DNA of 52,963 nucleotides from Sulfurovaceae bacterium. Lineage in GTDB: Bacteria; Campylobacterota; Campylobacteria; Campylobacterales; Sulfurovaceae. A program made the translations under genes and the position numbers. The notes below the pieces were generated by a model. The model did no database searches. It saw nothing but the letters and a program-made list of their open reading frames with translations, and had not been told where the DNA came from. Below are positions 34,068 through 42,495 of this stretch, piece by piece. Position 1 is the first letter of the stretch; every line of letters begins with the position of its first letter. The DNA is taken from contig JADGDQ010000010.1 of assembly GCA_016744805.1 (NCBI GenBank), positions 1-52,963 of the forward strand, in the 5' to 3' direction.

Positions 34068-34093
34068 TCTCAAGTATTTGAAGGATCAGAGTA

Positions 34094-34405
34094 ATGTTAG
34101 ATGGTTTAAACCTTGGTGATATGGGAAAAATGCTCGAAGATATGCAAAGTAAAGCAAAAGAGATTCAAGAGCAATCTAAAAACTTAGAATTCAGTACTAA
34201 AGCAGGCGGTGGATTAATAGAAGTAAAAGCAAATGGACTTGGTGAAATTATTGATTTACTCATTGATGACTCATTATTAGAAGACAAGGAGTCTTTACAG
34301 ATTTTACTTATCTCTGCTATCAATGATGTAAATAAGATGGCTGAAGATAATAAAAAATCTCAAGCTATGGGTATGATGGGTGGAATGAATCCTTTTGGGT
34401 CTTAA
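34094..34405 (+). CDS. YbaB/EbfC nucleoid-associated protein
   Basis: 103 residues. The N-terminal helix (DMGKMLEDMQSKAKEIQEQ), the central sheet (GGGLIEVKANGLGEIIDLLID) and the C-terminal helix (LLISAINDVNKMAEDNKK) followed by a Met/Gly-rich tail match the YbaB/EbfC family of dimeric DNA-binding proteins. They bind DNA and influence nucleoid structure and gene expression. AGGA lies nine bases before the ATG. The next gene, an ankyrin protein, follows by 84 bases. No recR or dnaX neighbour is present, unlike in many bacteria. Confidence 0.9.
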   Translation: MLDGLNLGDMGKMLEDMQSKAKEIQEQSKNLEFSTKAGGGLIEVKANGLGEIIDLLIDDSLLEDKESLQILLISAINDVNKMAEDNKKSQAMGMMGGMNPFGS

Positions 34406-34489
34406 GCTCTACTTTTCCAAGAGAGTCCATAAGCTTCTACTCACTACTTTATTTAGTAATATTAAAAATATATAAACAAAGGATCTACA

Positions 34490-35020
34490 ATGGAAGAGTT
34501 AGTAAAAGCTATTGATAATGATAATCTTGTCAAAATGAAAGCACTGCTAGAAGAGGGTGTAAATCTATCACAATTAGTAATTATTGGTCAAGAGTATGAA
34601 CTTGATGAACCTGATGAAATTAGTATACTCTTTTATGCTATACGAAATTATGCAAGTATAGAGGCTATAGAACTTTTACTCTCTTATGGCATAGATATAT
34701 TTGAACTAGATGATAATAGTATATCCACGCTTGATACAGCTATTAAATTTAAAAGAGTGGATGTTATAGAGTTATGTATTAGCAAAGGATTTGACCTTAA
34801 TGCAAGTAGCCGAAAAAGTGGTATTAAACCTCTTATGCTGGCATCATGTTTTGGTGATACTAATATTGCAAAAATACTTATAGATAATGGTGCGAATATT
34901 AATGAAATGGATGGACTAGGAATGAGTCCTAAAGATTATGCTCGTAAATTAGGTCAAAAGAAAATGCTAGAGTTTTTAACAGAAAATGGAGCCGTGCATT
35001 CTGTGTATCCAGAAGATTAA
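34490..35020 (+). CDS. ankyrin-repeat protein
   Basis: 176 residues with about four ankyrin-like repeats. The clearest runs are IEAIELLLSYGIDIFELDD, VDVIELCISKGFDLNASS, IKPLMLASCFGDTNIAKIL followed by IDNGANINEMDGLG, and a final MLEFLTENGA. No signal peptide is visible, so it is probably cytoplasmic and mediates protein binding. AAAGGA precedes the ATG. The partner is unknown, and the secreted DUF4214 protein lies downstream. Confidence 0.85.
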   Translation: MEELVKAIDNDNLVKMKALLEEGVNLSQLVIIGQEYELDEPDEISILFYAIRNYASIEAIELLLSYGIDIFELDDNSISTLDTAIKFKRVDVIELCISKGFDLNASSRKSGIKPLMLASCFGDTNIAKILIDNGANINEMDGLGMSPKDYARKLGQKKMLEFLTENGAVHSVYPED

Positions 35021-35082
35021 TATCTTAGAATAATAAACTCCAAAGTAAAATAATGATACGATTTATTTTAGAGGAGTATATT

Positions 35083-36477
35083 ATGAAAATTCATAAACTT
35101 ATATCACATAAAATAAAACTTTTTGGGCTTGTTATAGCTATAGGACTTAGCTCTTTTAGTATAAATATTCAAGCTCTTGAAGCTACAACTACTACAGAAT
35201 ATAATACCACAGTTGAACAACTTGATACACTATCTATACTATATTTTGCTATGTTTAACCGTATTCCTGATGGAGATGGACTAGACTATTGGCGAAATAA
35301 AGCAACTCAAGAGGGGTGGACCATAGAACAAGTCGCTCAAAGTTTTTTTGACCAAGAGGAGACAAAAGCTCTCTATCCTGACTTATATATAGTAGACCAA
35401 GATAGAGTTACACTTATTACCCAAATCTATCAAAACCTTTTTAATAGATACCCCGATGGGAGTGGCTTAGAGTATTGGGATACCCAGTTACTTATAGGAA
35501 ATATTAGCCCTAGTCTCTTTTTGCTAGCTATTATCAATGGTGTAGGAGAAGAAGACAAAGCATTTATTACTGCTATGCAAAAAATATCATTAGAGTTATC
35601 AACTTATGGAATAACAACACAAGAAGAGTTTAGGTCTGCATTAGATATTCTTTTTGAAAATGGCATAGATACGGCTATGGACTTTATAGTATATTTAGCT
35701 AATGAATCTGATATATCTTATCTTAAACCAACTCTCTCTTTTAAAGAGACTCCTACAGTAGACAATGTTACTATTCATATATCCACTGTTGATGCTTCAG
35801 TTACAGGGCTTGATATTGCTATGCTCAATGAATCAACAAATAGCTGGTCTTCTATAGGCAAAACTGTTCTTGATGTTGGCTCTTTTGTAGAATACTCCTT
35901 ATCAGGTATTGCAAGTGGAACAACTATACAAATTCGTTTTCAAAATAAAGAGCAGACTATTGTAAGTGGTATCTCTTCTTTAGTAGTAGAGATTGCTTCA
36001 ACAGTAGTAGACCTTACTGATAGTGATGGTGATGGCGTTATAGATAGAGGTGATTTTTTTCCTAATGATGCTACAGAGATTATCGATAGTGATGGTGATG
36101 GAATAGGAGATAATGCTGATTTATGTGATGATACTGCCAAAGGGGCTGAAATAGGAGAAGATGGATGTTCTCCAAATACTCCTGCTGTTATCTCTGGAGA
36201 CTTACTAAGTACTATTACAGAAGGGGATGAACCTCTAAGCAAAAATATTACCATAACAGATCCTGATGAGGGAGAAGATGTAATGATAGCCAAAAATATC
36301 TCTGGAAATTATGGAGAATTTTCCTTAGCGAGTGACGGAGCATGGACTTATATTATGACTGCGGATTTACTTGAAGGTGTAAGTAAAAATGATTACTTTA
36401 CAGTAAGTAGTAAAGATGGTGTAGCTGCAGAAATCAAAGTTGTAGTAATAGGTGCTGATACTACTACTACTGAATAG
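35083..36477 (+). CDS. secreted DUF4214 protein with calcium-binding type-3 repeats and VCBS-like domain
   Basis: 464 residues from the ATG at 35083, which is preceded by GAGGAG; the ATG at 35053 has no ribosome binding site. An N-terminal signal peptide ends near residue 32. Two DUF4214 units follow (about 47-95, IPDGDGLDYWRNKA; about 115-160, YPDGSGLEYWDTQL). Next are a beta-sandwich region, two Asp-rich DSDGDG calcium-type loops (about 310-345) and a VCBS/cadherin-like domain (about 375-455, GDLLSTITEGDEPLSKNITITDPD style). It ends in a Thr-rich tail. No RTX nonapeptides are visible. A surface or secreted adhesive role is likely from domain types; export by a type I system is possible. Confidence 0.8.
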   Translation: MKIHKLISHKIKLFGLVIAIGLSSFSINIQALEATTTTEYNTTVEQLDTLSILYFAMFNRIPDGDGLDYWRNKATQEGWTIEQVAQSFFDQEETKALYPDLYIVDQDRVTLITQIYQNLFNRYPDGSGLEYWDTQLLIGNISPSLFLLAIINGVGEEDKAFITAMQKISLELSTYGITTQEEFRSALDILFENGIDTAMDFIVYLANESDISYLKPTLSFKETPTVDNVTIHISTVDASVTGLDIAMLNESTNSWSSIGKTVLDVGSFVEYSLSGIASGTTIQIRFQNKEQTIVSGISSLVVEIASTVVDLTDSDGDGVIDRGDFFPNDATEIIDSDGDGIGDNADLCDDTAKGAEIGEDGCSPNTPAVISGDLLSTITEGDEPLSKNITITDPDEGEDVMIAKNISGNYGEFSLASDGAWTYIMTADLLEGVSKNDYFTVSSKDGVAAEIKVVVIGADTTTTE

Positions 36478-36485
36478 ATAAGCTA

Positions 36486-36504
36486 GGGAGATAGAAACTC
36501 TCCT
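36486..36504. terminator. weak hairpin between convergent genes
   Basis: A 6-bp stem (36486-36491 with 36499-36504, 7-nt loop) in the 60-base gap between the DUF4214 gene and the convergent small Cys protein. Next to it, AAGAGTACTCTT (36526-36537) is a perfect 12-nt palindrome that abuts the small gene's stop. The loop and base pairing are modest. Confidence 0.4.
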
Positions 36505-36537
36505 AACTTAGTATATATAAAAATGAAGAGTACTCTT

Positions 36538-36789
36538 TTAAAGTACCTTAGATTTTGAAAGAGCTTCTTCTATCTCTGCTTTACTAATATCTCCTGTGAG
36601 TGTTAAGTTAACATCGCCATCATTACCATTTACTTCCATATTAGTAATTTTCTGTTTTGTTGTATCACTCATACATTCACACTGCCCTGTAGAACAATTT
36701 TCTACCATTGTAACAATATTCTTTTTCTCTACATCACCACTAAAAGCTATATTCACTCCATTAGCAGTAAGATTTACACTTTTTTTCAT
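36538..36789 (-). CDS. small protein with internally repeated fold and a Cys cluster
   Basis: 83 residues, no signal peptide. Two similar halves (SVNLTANGVNIAFSGDVEKKNI at the N-terminus and GDVNLTLTGDISKAEIEEAL at the C-terminus) flank a central C32-STGQ-C37-E-C39 cluster. The strand-turn-strand-helix pattern of each half suggests an internally duplicated fold. The cysteines could bind metal, for example copper or zinc; this is inference. AAAGGA precedes the ATG. It is the third gene of a ccoS-ppk2 operon, nine bases after ppk2. Confidence 0.75.
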   Translation of the reverse strand: MKKSVNLTANGVNIAFSGDVEKKNIVTMVENCSTGQCECMSDTTKQKITNMEVNGNDGDVNLTLTGDISKAEIEEALSKSKVL

Positions 36790-36798
36790 AATTTTCCT

Positions 36799-37650
36799 TT
36801 ATCCTATAAACTTTCCTTTAGCTCGTAAATCATCTTCCATAATACTAATCTCATCAGCACCACTATGTGCAATATCTTTATCCAAACTATAATCAAGACT
36901 TGGGTTTCTGTTGGGGTAGTCTACAGAGTTTAATATAGCTTTAATAGCATTTAAACGAGCTTTTGGCTTATGGTCACTACGGATTACTGTCCATGGAGCA
37001 GAAGGGGTATTTGTTTGTTTGAGCATACGATATTTCATTTGTGTAAATTGATCCCATCGCTCTTGCATCTGCAAATCAATTTCACTGAGTTTCCACTGTT
37101 TGAGAGGATTAATTTCTCTCTCTGCAAACCTACTAGACTGTTCTTCTTTTGTTACAGAAAAATATATTTTTACAAAATGAATACCATGTTCTACTAAATC
37201 CTCTTCAAAAGAGGGAACAGAGTGCATAAATGTCTCATACTGTTTTGGAGTACAAAAATCAAATACAGGCTCTACCATAGCACGATTATACCAACTTCTA
37301 TCAAATAAAACTATCTCTCCACCATGTGGAAACTGCTCTACATATCGCTGGAAATACCACTGTGTAAGTTGAAAATCAGAAGGTTTACCAAGAGCAACAA
37401 TACGGTAATGTTTTTCATTCATATAACGCGTTATTCGTCTAATCGCTCCACCTTTTCCTGAGGCATCACGCCCCTCAATAAGAACAATCATCTTCTCTTT
37501 TGCATCTTCTAAATACTCTTGAAGTTTGAGTAATTCTACTTGATATGGTCTAAGGCTATTCTCTTCTCTATGTTTGCTATACTTTTTATAAACATACTCT
37601 TTCATCTTGCTATCACTATTAAATTCTTTTAAAAATTTTTCAAATGTCAT
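36799..37650 (-). CDS. ppk2: polyphosphate kinase 2
   Basis: Nucleotide kinase that uses polyphosphate as phosphate donor (283 residues, short single-domain PPK2). Walker A is EGRDASGKGGAIRR near residue 62; Walker B and lid are FDRSWYNRAMVEPV near residue 122. KQWKLSEIDLQMQERWDQ fits the family. Single-domain PPK2s phosphorylate nucleoside di- or monophosphates. Class I versus II cannot be fixed here. Cotranscribed with ccoS upstream (21-base gap) and the small Cys protein downstream. Confidence 0.93.
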   Translation of the reverse strand: MTFEKFLKEFNSDSKMKEYVYKKYSKHREENSLRPYQVELLKLQEYLEDAKEKMIVLIEGRDASGKGGAIRRITRYMNEKHYRIVALGKPSDFQLTQWYFQRYVEQFPHGGEIVLFDRSWYNRAMVEPVFDFCTPKQYETFMHSVPSFEEDLVEHGIHFVKIYFSVTKEEQSSRFAEREINPLKQWKLSEIDLQMQERWDQFTQMKYRMLKQTNTPSAPWTVIRSDHKPKARLNAIKAILNSVDYPNRNPSLDYSLDKDIAHSGADEISIMEDDLRAKGKFIG

Positions 37651-37671
37651 AATTGGGTACTTCCTTATATT

Positions 37672-37899
37672 TTATTCTGGTCTATAATTTTTTTTTCTAT
37701 CCTCTTCTCTTTTGCGTTTTTTATCTTCCATCATTTTGGCATCACGCATATCTTCTTCATTATCATATCTTGCACCATCTATAAATTTAGACTGATCATC
37801 AAACTGCCCTGTTTTTACACCCCATAAAAGTGCTAATAGACCTAATGCACCTAAAAATGTTGAAACACTAATCATTAATATTACTATATTTTCACTCAA
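37672..37899 (-). CDS. ccoS: cbb3-type cytochrome oxidase assembly protein CcoS
   Basis: 75-residue protein with one N-terminal TM helix (about 5-27) and the CcoS signature ALLWGVKTGQFDDQSK. The rest is charged. CcoS is needed for cofactor insertion into cbb3 oxidase, with copper or haem roles reported in other bacteria. The TTG start at 37899 is preceded by GAGGAG at five bases. No ccoNOPQ or ccoI genes are present in the window. A TATACT box at 37927-37932 (minus) is its likely -10. Confidence 0.9.
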   Translation of the reverse strand: MSENIVILMISVSTFLGALGLLALLWGVKTGQFDDQSKFIDGARYDNEEDMRDAKMMEDKKRKREEDRKKNYRPE

Positions 37900-38023
37900 T
37901 ATTTCTCCTCTATTTTTGTAGAGTTAAGTATAACATTAAGAAGTAGTCGCAGGGGTAAAATTTTGATACTTAATGTAATTAATTAAGTGGGTAAATGTGG
38001 TTATTATATGGTATAAAATATGC

Positions 38024-38049
38024 TACTTTAAGCCTTTAGGCTTAAAGTA
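38024..38049 (-). terminator. terminator of the cytochrome c gene
   Basis: A perfect 11-bp stem TACTTTAAGCC/GGCTTAAAGTA (38024-38034 and 38039-38049, loop TTTA), 13 bases beyond the cytochrome stop, followed on the minus strand by a T-rich run. It separates this gene from ccoS. Confidence 0.75.
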
Positions 38050-38061
38050 AAAGTGAAGAGT

Positions 38062-38358
38062 TTACTTCATTGCAGCAATATAATCTGCTATCTCTTTCAT
38101 AGCAGCATCATCCATAGCTGCTACTTGACCTTTCATTACACCACCCATACCGTGTTGGTTTAGTGTACCTGCTTTATAACCAGCAAGTTGTTCTACAGTT
38201 TTTGCAGCATCTTGACCAGTAATAACTGCTGATTTACCTAGAGCTGGTTTCTCTCCATTTTGTCCATGACAACCTGCACATTTAGCATAAGACGCAGCAC
38301 CGTCAGCCATCAAAAGTGTAGAACCTGCAAATAACATTGCGATTGCAATTTTTTTCAT
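38062..38358 (-). CDS. small periplasmic c-type cytochrome
   Basis: 98 residues with a signal peptide (1-18) and one haem site, CAGCH at 27-31; the axial Met is probably in QHGMGGVMKG. It is class I, cytochrome c553-like, a soluble periplasmic electron carrier; donors to cbb3 oxidase are a natural partner but none is in the window. AAGGAG (38364-38369, minus) and a TATAAT box (38389-38394, minus) give a well-formed promoter and leader. A hairpin terminator follows. Confidence 0.93.
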   Translation of the reverse strand: MKKIAIAMLFAGSTLLMADGAASYAKCAGCHGQNGEKPALGKSAVITGQDAAKTVEQLAGYKAGTLNQHGMGGVMKGQVAAMDDAAMKEIADYIAAMK

Positions 38359-38388
38359 GTATTCTCCTTAAAAATTATATACAAAGTG

Positions 38389-38459
38389 ATTATATCTTAA
38401 GTAACTTTAATCTTATCTTGAAGGAATATATATTTCATTTAGAAAAAAAATGTTACAAT
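38389..38459. promoter_or_regulatory. divergent promoters for cytochrome c and the outer-membrane protein
   Basis: On the minus strand TATAAT at 38389-38394 serves the cytochrome. On the plus strand TACAAT at 38454-38459 gives a start near 38466 and a 23-nt leader before the ATG at 38489. No shared operator is evident. Confidence 0.5.
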
Positions 38460-38488
38460 ATCAATTAATATTAAATAAGGATTTGATA

Positions 38489-39058
38489 ATGAATTTAAAG
38501 AAATTTCTTTTTGCCACTCTCTGTTTCTCTTCGACTCTACTCTTCTCACAAAGTATGGTTGGTCTCAATGTTAATGATGAAGATTTTGAAATAGAAGGTG
38601 CTATGGATATAACTGGTTTTTCTGATTATGGTAATGGTACAATTTATATGATAAACAGTAATTTTATTAGTACAGAGATTGAAGAGATGGTAAGTATTGG
38701 ACTAAGTGCAAACAATAGCTTTCAGGGGATAGATGGATTAAACCTCTCTGTGGGAATGAATATAGTCTTTTTAGAAGATTATTGGGCATCTCCTATGATG
38801 ATAAAAGCTTCTTATGCTTTACCACTCATCCAAAGTATTCCAACAATAAGCTTATCTGCCAAATTTGCATACGCTCCTTCTGTACTCTCTTTTGATGAAG
38901 CAGAAAACTATTTTGAGTTTAGAACAGAAGCAGGAATGGAAGTAATTAGCTCGGTATCTGTCTATATGGGATATAGAAATATTGAAGCTTCGTATGTAGA
39001 TATATCAGATAAAACATTTAATGATAGCTTTTATGGTGGTCTAAAGATAGGTTTTTAA
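38489..39058 (+). CDS. YfaZ-like outer-membrane protein
   Basis: 189 residues from the ATG at 38489 (MNLKKFLFATL), preceded by AAGGA; the upstream ATG at 38450 overlaps the predicted -10. Signal peptide to about residue 20. The remainder shows alternating beta strands and ends in a Phe (GGLKIGF), a typical outer-membrane barrel terminus. The size and pattern (MVGLNVNDEDFEIEG start, VYMGYRNIEASY near the end) fit the YfaZ family of small porin-like barrels. Function unknown. Confidence 0.7.
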   Translation: MNLKKFLFATLCFSSTLLFSQSMVGLNVNDEDFEIEGAMDITGFSDYGNGTIYMINSNFISTEIEEMVSIGLSANNSFQGIDGLNLSVGMNIVFLEDYWASPMMIKASYALPLIQSIPTISLSAKFAYAPSVLSFDEAENYFEFRTEAGMEVISSVSVYMGYRNIEASYVDISDKTFNDSFYGGLKIGF

Positions 39059-39067
39059 ACTTTTTGA

Positions 39068-39073
39068 TATAAT
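39068..39073 (+). promoter_or_regulatory. -10 element of the galU-rml-wzm-wzt operon
   Basis: TATAAT at 39068-39073 predicts a start near 39080, 32 bases before galU. The ribosome binding site of galU is weak (AGAGAGAT). Confidence 0.5.
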
Positions 39074-39111
39074 TGCAAAACGGTTTAAAATTTTGTATAG
39101 AGAGATAAACA

Positions 39112-39954
39112 ATGATAAAGAAATGTCTTTTTCCAGCAGCAGGGTATGGCACACGATTTTTACCTGCAACTAAAGCAACACCAAAAGAGATGCTTCCTGT
39201 ACTTACAAAACCTCTAATCCAATATGGAGTAGAAGAGGCTGTAGAAGCAGGCATAAATACTATGGCTATTGTTACAGGTCGAGGAAAACGAGCTATTGAG
39301 GATCATTTTGATATCTCTTATGAGCTTGAACATCAAATCAAAGATACAAGTAAAGAGCATCTACTCAATGAGATTCGTACTCTTATCTCGCAATGTACTT
39401 TCTCCTACACAAGACAAACACAGATGAAGGGCTTGGGGCATGCGATACTTACAGGAGAAACCCTAATAGGTGATGAGCCTTTTGCTGTAATTTTAGCTGA
39501 TGATCTTTGTACAAATAACTCTTTAAATGATACAAACGGTGTCCTTTTGCAGATGCTTAAAATTTATAATACATATCAATGTTCTATAGTAGCTATAGAA
39601 GAAGTTCCTCTAGAACAAACAAACAAGTACGGAGTTATTGCAGGAGAACCTATTAATAACTCTGAGAATCTCTATCGAGTCTCTAATATGGTGGAAAAAC
39701 CCGAACCAAAAGATGCTCCATCTAACTTAGCTATTATAGGACGATATATTTTAACACCTGATATTTTTGATATTCTTAGAGATACAAAACCTGGAAAAGG
39801 TGGAGAGATACAAATTACTGATGCACTTTTAGAACAGGCTAAACAAGGAAAAGTAATAGCTTATAAATTTAATGGTAGAAGATTTGATTGTGGCAGTGTA
39901 GAGGGTTTTGTAGAGGCAACTAATTATTTCTTTCAAAAGGAGAGTAGTAAATGA
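39112..39954 (+). CDS. galU: UTP-glucose-1-phosphate uridylyltransferase
   Basis: Makes UDP-glucose from UTP and glucose 1-phosphate (280 residues). The family signature is [20 protein letters not shown] at the N-terminus; [14 protein letters not shown] and [11 protein letters not shown] follow. It heads the surface polysaccharide operon, and its stop overlaps rmlB by four bases. UDP-glucose feeds sugar nucleotides for glycan synthesis. Confidence 0.95.
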   Translation: MIKKCLFPAAGYGTRFLPATKATPKEMLPVLTKPLIQYGVEEAVEAGINTMAIVTGRGKRAIEDHFDISYELEHQIKDTSKEHLLNEIRTLISQCTFSYTRQTQMKGLGHAILTGETLIGDEPFAVILADDLCTNNSLNDTNGVLLQMLKIYNTYQCSIVAIEEVPLEQTNKYGVIAGEPINNSENLYRVSNMVEKPEPKDAPSNLAIIGRYILTPDIFDILRDTKPGKGGEIQITDALLEQAKQGKVIAYKFNGRRFDCGSVEGFVEATNYFFQKESSK

Positions 39955-41006
39955 AATTTTTAATTACAGGTGGTGCAGGATTTATTGGTTCTGCTGTAGT
40001 ACGCCACCTGATAGAAGATACCACACATGAAGTGGTTAATCTTGACAAACTTACTTATGCAGGAAATTTACAATCATTAAAAAGTGTTAGCTCTAGTGAT
40101 CGTTACTCTTTTGAACAGGTAGATATTTGTAATGCTATAGAGGTAAAACGAGTATTTGATACCTATCAACCTGATATTGTTATGCACTTAGCTGCAGAGT
40201 CTCATGTAGACCGATCTATTGATGGACCTGGAGAATTTATACAAACGAACATTGTAGGAACATATACGCTCCTTGAAGAGGCAAGAAACTATTATAATCT
40301 ATTAGAACAGACAAAACAAAAACTCTTTAGATTTCACCATATCTCTACAGATGAAGTTTATGGTGATTTAGAGGGAACTGATGATCTCTTTACAGAGACT
40401 ACTCCCTATGCTCCTAGTTCTCCTTACTCTGCATCGAAAGCAAGTTCAGACCACTTGGTGCGGGCATGGCAAAGAACTTATGGTTTTCCTACTTTAATTA
40501 CAAACTGTTCTAATAACTATGGACCATGCCATTTTCCTGAAAAGCTTATTCCATTGGTAATACTTAATGCTCTAGAGGGCAAGCCTCTTCCTATCTATGG
40601 AAAGGGAAATCAAATTAGAGATTGGTTATTTGTAGAAGACCATGCTAGAGCATTGGTAGTTGTAGCAACACAAGGTGCTATTGCTGAGACTTATAATATT
40701 GGTGGACATAATGAAAAACAAAATATTGAAGTTGTAGAGACTATTTGTGCTATTTTAGATAAAAAAGTCCCAAAAACAACGCCTTATAAAGAGTTAATTA
40801 CTTATGTGAGTGATCGCCCAGGACATGATGTTCGTTATGCTATTGATGCATCTAAAATAGCCAAAGATTTGGGATGGAAACCACAAGAGACATTTGAGAG
40901 TGGACTAAAAAAGACTGTTGAGTGGTATCTAGAAAATGAAGAGTGGTGGAGTGCAGTGCTTGATGGAAGCTATCAAAGAGAAAGATTAGGAGAAAAAATA
41001 TTATGA
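39951..41006 (+). CDS. rfbB: dTDP-glucose 4,6-dehydratase
   Basis: RmlB, second step of dTDP-L-rhamnose synthesis; NAD-dependent short-chain dehydrogenase (351 residues). Seen: [34 protein letters not shown] with the catalytic Asp-Glu pair, [15 protein letters not shown] (YxxxK) and [14 protein letters not shown]. Ends RERLGEKIL. Overlaps galU and rmlA by four bases each, indicating tight coupling. Confidence 0.96.
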   Translation: MKFLITGGAGFIGSAVVRHLIEDTTHEVVNLDKLTYAGNLQSLKSVSSSDRYSFEQVDICNAIEVKRVFDTYQPDIVMHLAAESHVDRSIDGPGEFIQTNIVGTYTLLEEARNYYNLLEQTKQKLFRFHHISTDEVYGDLEGTDDLFTETTPYAPSSPYSASKASSDHLVRAWQRTYGFPTLITNCSNNYGPCHFPEKLIPLVILNALEGKPLPIYGKGNQIRDWLFVEDHARALVVVATQGAIAETYNIGGHNEKQNIEVVETICAILDKKVPKTTPYKELITYVSDRPGHDVRYAIDASKIAKDLGWKPQETFESGLKKTVEWYLENEEWWSAVLDGSYQRERLGEKIL

Positions 41007-41893
41007 AAGGTATTATACTAGCAGGAGGGTCAGGAACAAGACTTTATCCTATAACCAAAGGCGTAAGCAAACAACTCGTTCCAATCTATGATAAACCTAT
41101 GATTTATTATCCACTATCTGTACTTATGTTAGCAGGTATTACAGAGGTGCTTATTATATCTACGCCTACTGACCTTCCTAGATTCAAAGAGCTATTAGGG
41201 GATGGAAAATCTATTGGAATGGAATTTAGCTATGTAGTTCAGCCCTCTCCTGATGGTTTGGCTCAAGCATTTATACTAGGTGAAGAGTTTATTGGCAGTG
41301 ATGATGTAACTTTGGTATTAGGAGATAATATATTCTACGGTCATGGTCTTACAAATCTTTTAGCCTCTTCTGTTCATCGTGCGTCAATAGAGCAAAAAGC
41401 TACAGTATTTGGTTACTATGTCTCAGACCCTCAAAGATATGGTGTTGCATCTTTTGATAATAATGGCAAAGTAACAAGCCTAGAAGAGAAACCAGAAAAC
41501 CCAAAATCAAATTATGCCGTAGTAGGACTCTACTTTTATCCTAATGATGTTATTGCTAAAGCTCAAAAGGTCAAACCTAGCCATAGAGGTGAACTAGAAA
41601 TCACTACACTCAATCAAGAGTATCTCCAAGAAGATAGACTCTTTGTAGAGTTACTTGGGCGTGGATATGCATGGCTTGATACAGGTACACATGAGAGCTT
41701 ACTAGAGGCCTCTATGTTTATTCAGACTATAGAAAATAGACAGGGTCTCAAAGTCGCATGCATAGAAGAGATAGCTTATGAGATGGGTTATATTAGTAGA
41801 GAGAAGTTATTAGAGTTAGCACAACCACTCAAGAAAAACCAATATGGTCAATACCTCATACGACGAGCCAATGAGGGTCAAATAGTACGATAA
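41003..41893 (+). CDS. rfbA: glucose-1-phosphate thymidylyltransferase
   Basis: RmlA, first step of dTDP-L-rhamnose synthesis (296 residues). Characteristic motifs are the nucleotide-binding [44 protein letters not shown], and the dTDP-sugar region [10 protein letters not shown] and [10 protein letters not shown]. Four-base overlap with rmlB. Normal length. Confidence 0.96.
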   Translation: MKGIILAGGSGTRLYPITKGVSKQLVPIYDKPMIYYPLSVLMLAGITEVLIISTPTDLPRFKELLGDGKSIGMEFSYVVQPSPDGLAQAFILGEEFIGSDDVTLVLGDNIFYGHGLTNLLASSVHRASIEQKATVFGYYVSDPQRYGVASFDNNGKVTSLEEKPENPKSNYAVVGLYFYPNDVIAKAQKVKPSHRGELEITTLNQEYLQEDRLFVELLGRGYAWLDTGTHESLLEASMFIQTIENRQGLKVACIEEIAYEMGYISREKLLELAQPLKKNQYGQYLIRRANEGQIVR

Positions 41894-41922
41894 GTACATA
41901 AATCTAATAGGATAAAACTTAT

Positions 41923-42495
41923 ATGCAATTTACACGAACCAAAATTGAAGATGTTATTATTATACAACCACAGGTCCATGGTGATGATAGAGGTTACTTT
42001 GTAGAGACTTTTCGAGAAGATAAATTAGAAGAATTTTTAGGATTTAAAGTTGGTTTTTGTCAAGATAATGAATCCAAAAGTTCACGAGGCGTTATTAGAG
42101 GTTTGCACTACCAATTAGCTCCTTTTGCCCAAACAAAACTTGTGCGTGTTATTCAAGGAAGAGTTTTGGATGTAGCGGTGGATATTAGAGAAGGAAGTCC
42201 TACCTTTGGTCAATATGTAAGTGTAGAACTTAGTGCAGAAAATAAAAAACAACTCTTTGTCCCTAGGGGCTTTGCACATGGTTTTGTTGTACTTGAAGAT
42301 GATACAATTTTTGCTTACAAAGTAGATAACTACTACTCTCCTCAAAATGATAGAGGTATTGCCTTTGATGATACTGCTATAGGTATTGAGTGGAGTATCC
42401 CTAGAAATGAATTAAAATTATCTGATAAAGATACCAAACAACCTCTGCTCAAAGATGCTGACTTATTCAATTTTAAAGATAGACTCTATGTCTAA
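41923..42495 (+). CDS. rfbC: dTDP-4-dehydrorhamnose 3,5-epimerase
   Basis: RmlC, cupin-fold epimerase (190 residues), third step of dTDP-L-rhamnose synthesis. Seen: GDDRGYFVETFRED, RGVIRGLHYQL with the catalytic His, RVIQGRVLDVAVDIREGSPTFGQ and VPRGFAHGFVVL. The ATG follows AGGA. The end overlaps rmlD by eight bases. Confidence 0.96.
   Translation: MQFTRTKIEDVIIIQPQVHGDDRGYFVETFREDKLEEFLGFKVGFCQDNESKSSRGVIRGLHYQLAPFAQTKLVRVIQGRVLDVAVDIREGSPTFGQYVSVELSAENKKQLFVPRGFAHGFVVLEDDTIFAYKVDNYYSPQNDRGIAFDDTAIGIEWSIPRNELKLSDKDTKQPLLKDADLFNFKDRLYV

Noticed and set aside
33997-34093. ybaB leader as a known riboswitch or SRP RNA
   Set aside because: No match to conserved cores I know (preQ1, c-di-GMP, TPP, glycine, SRP GGAAGCA region).
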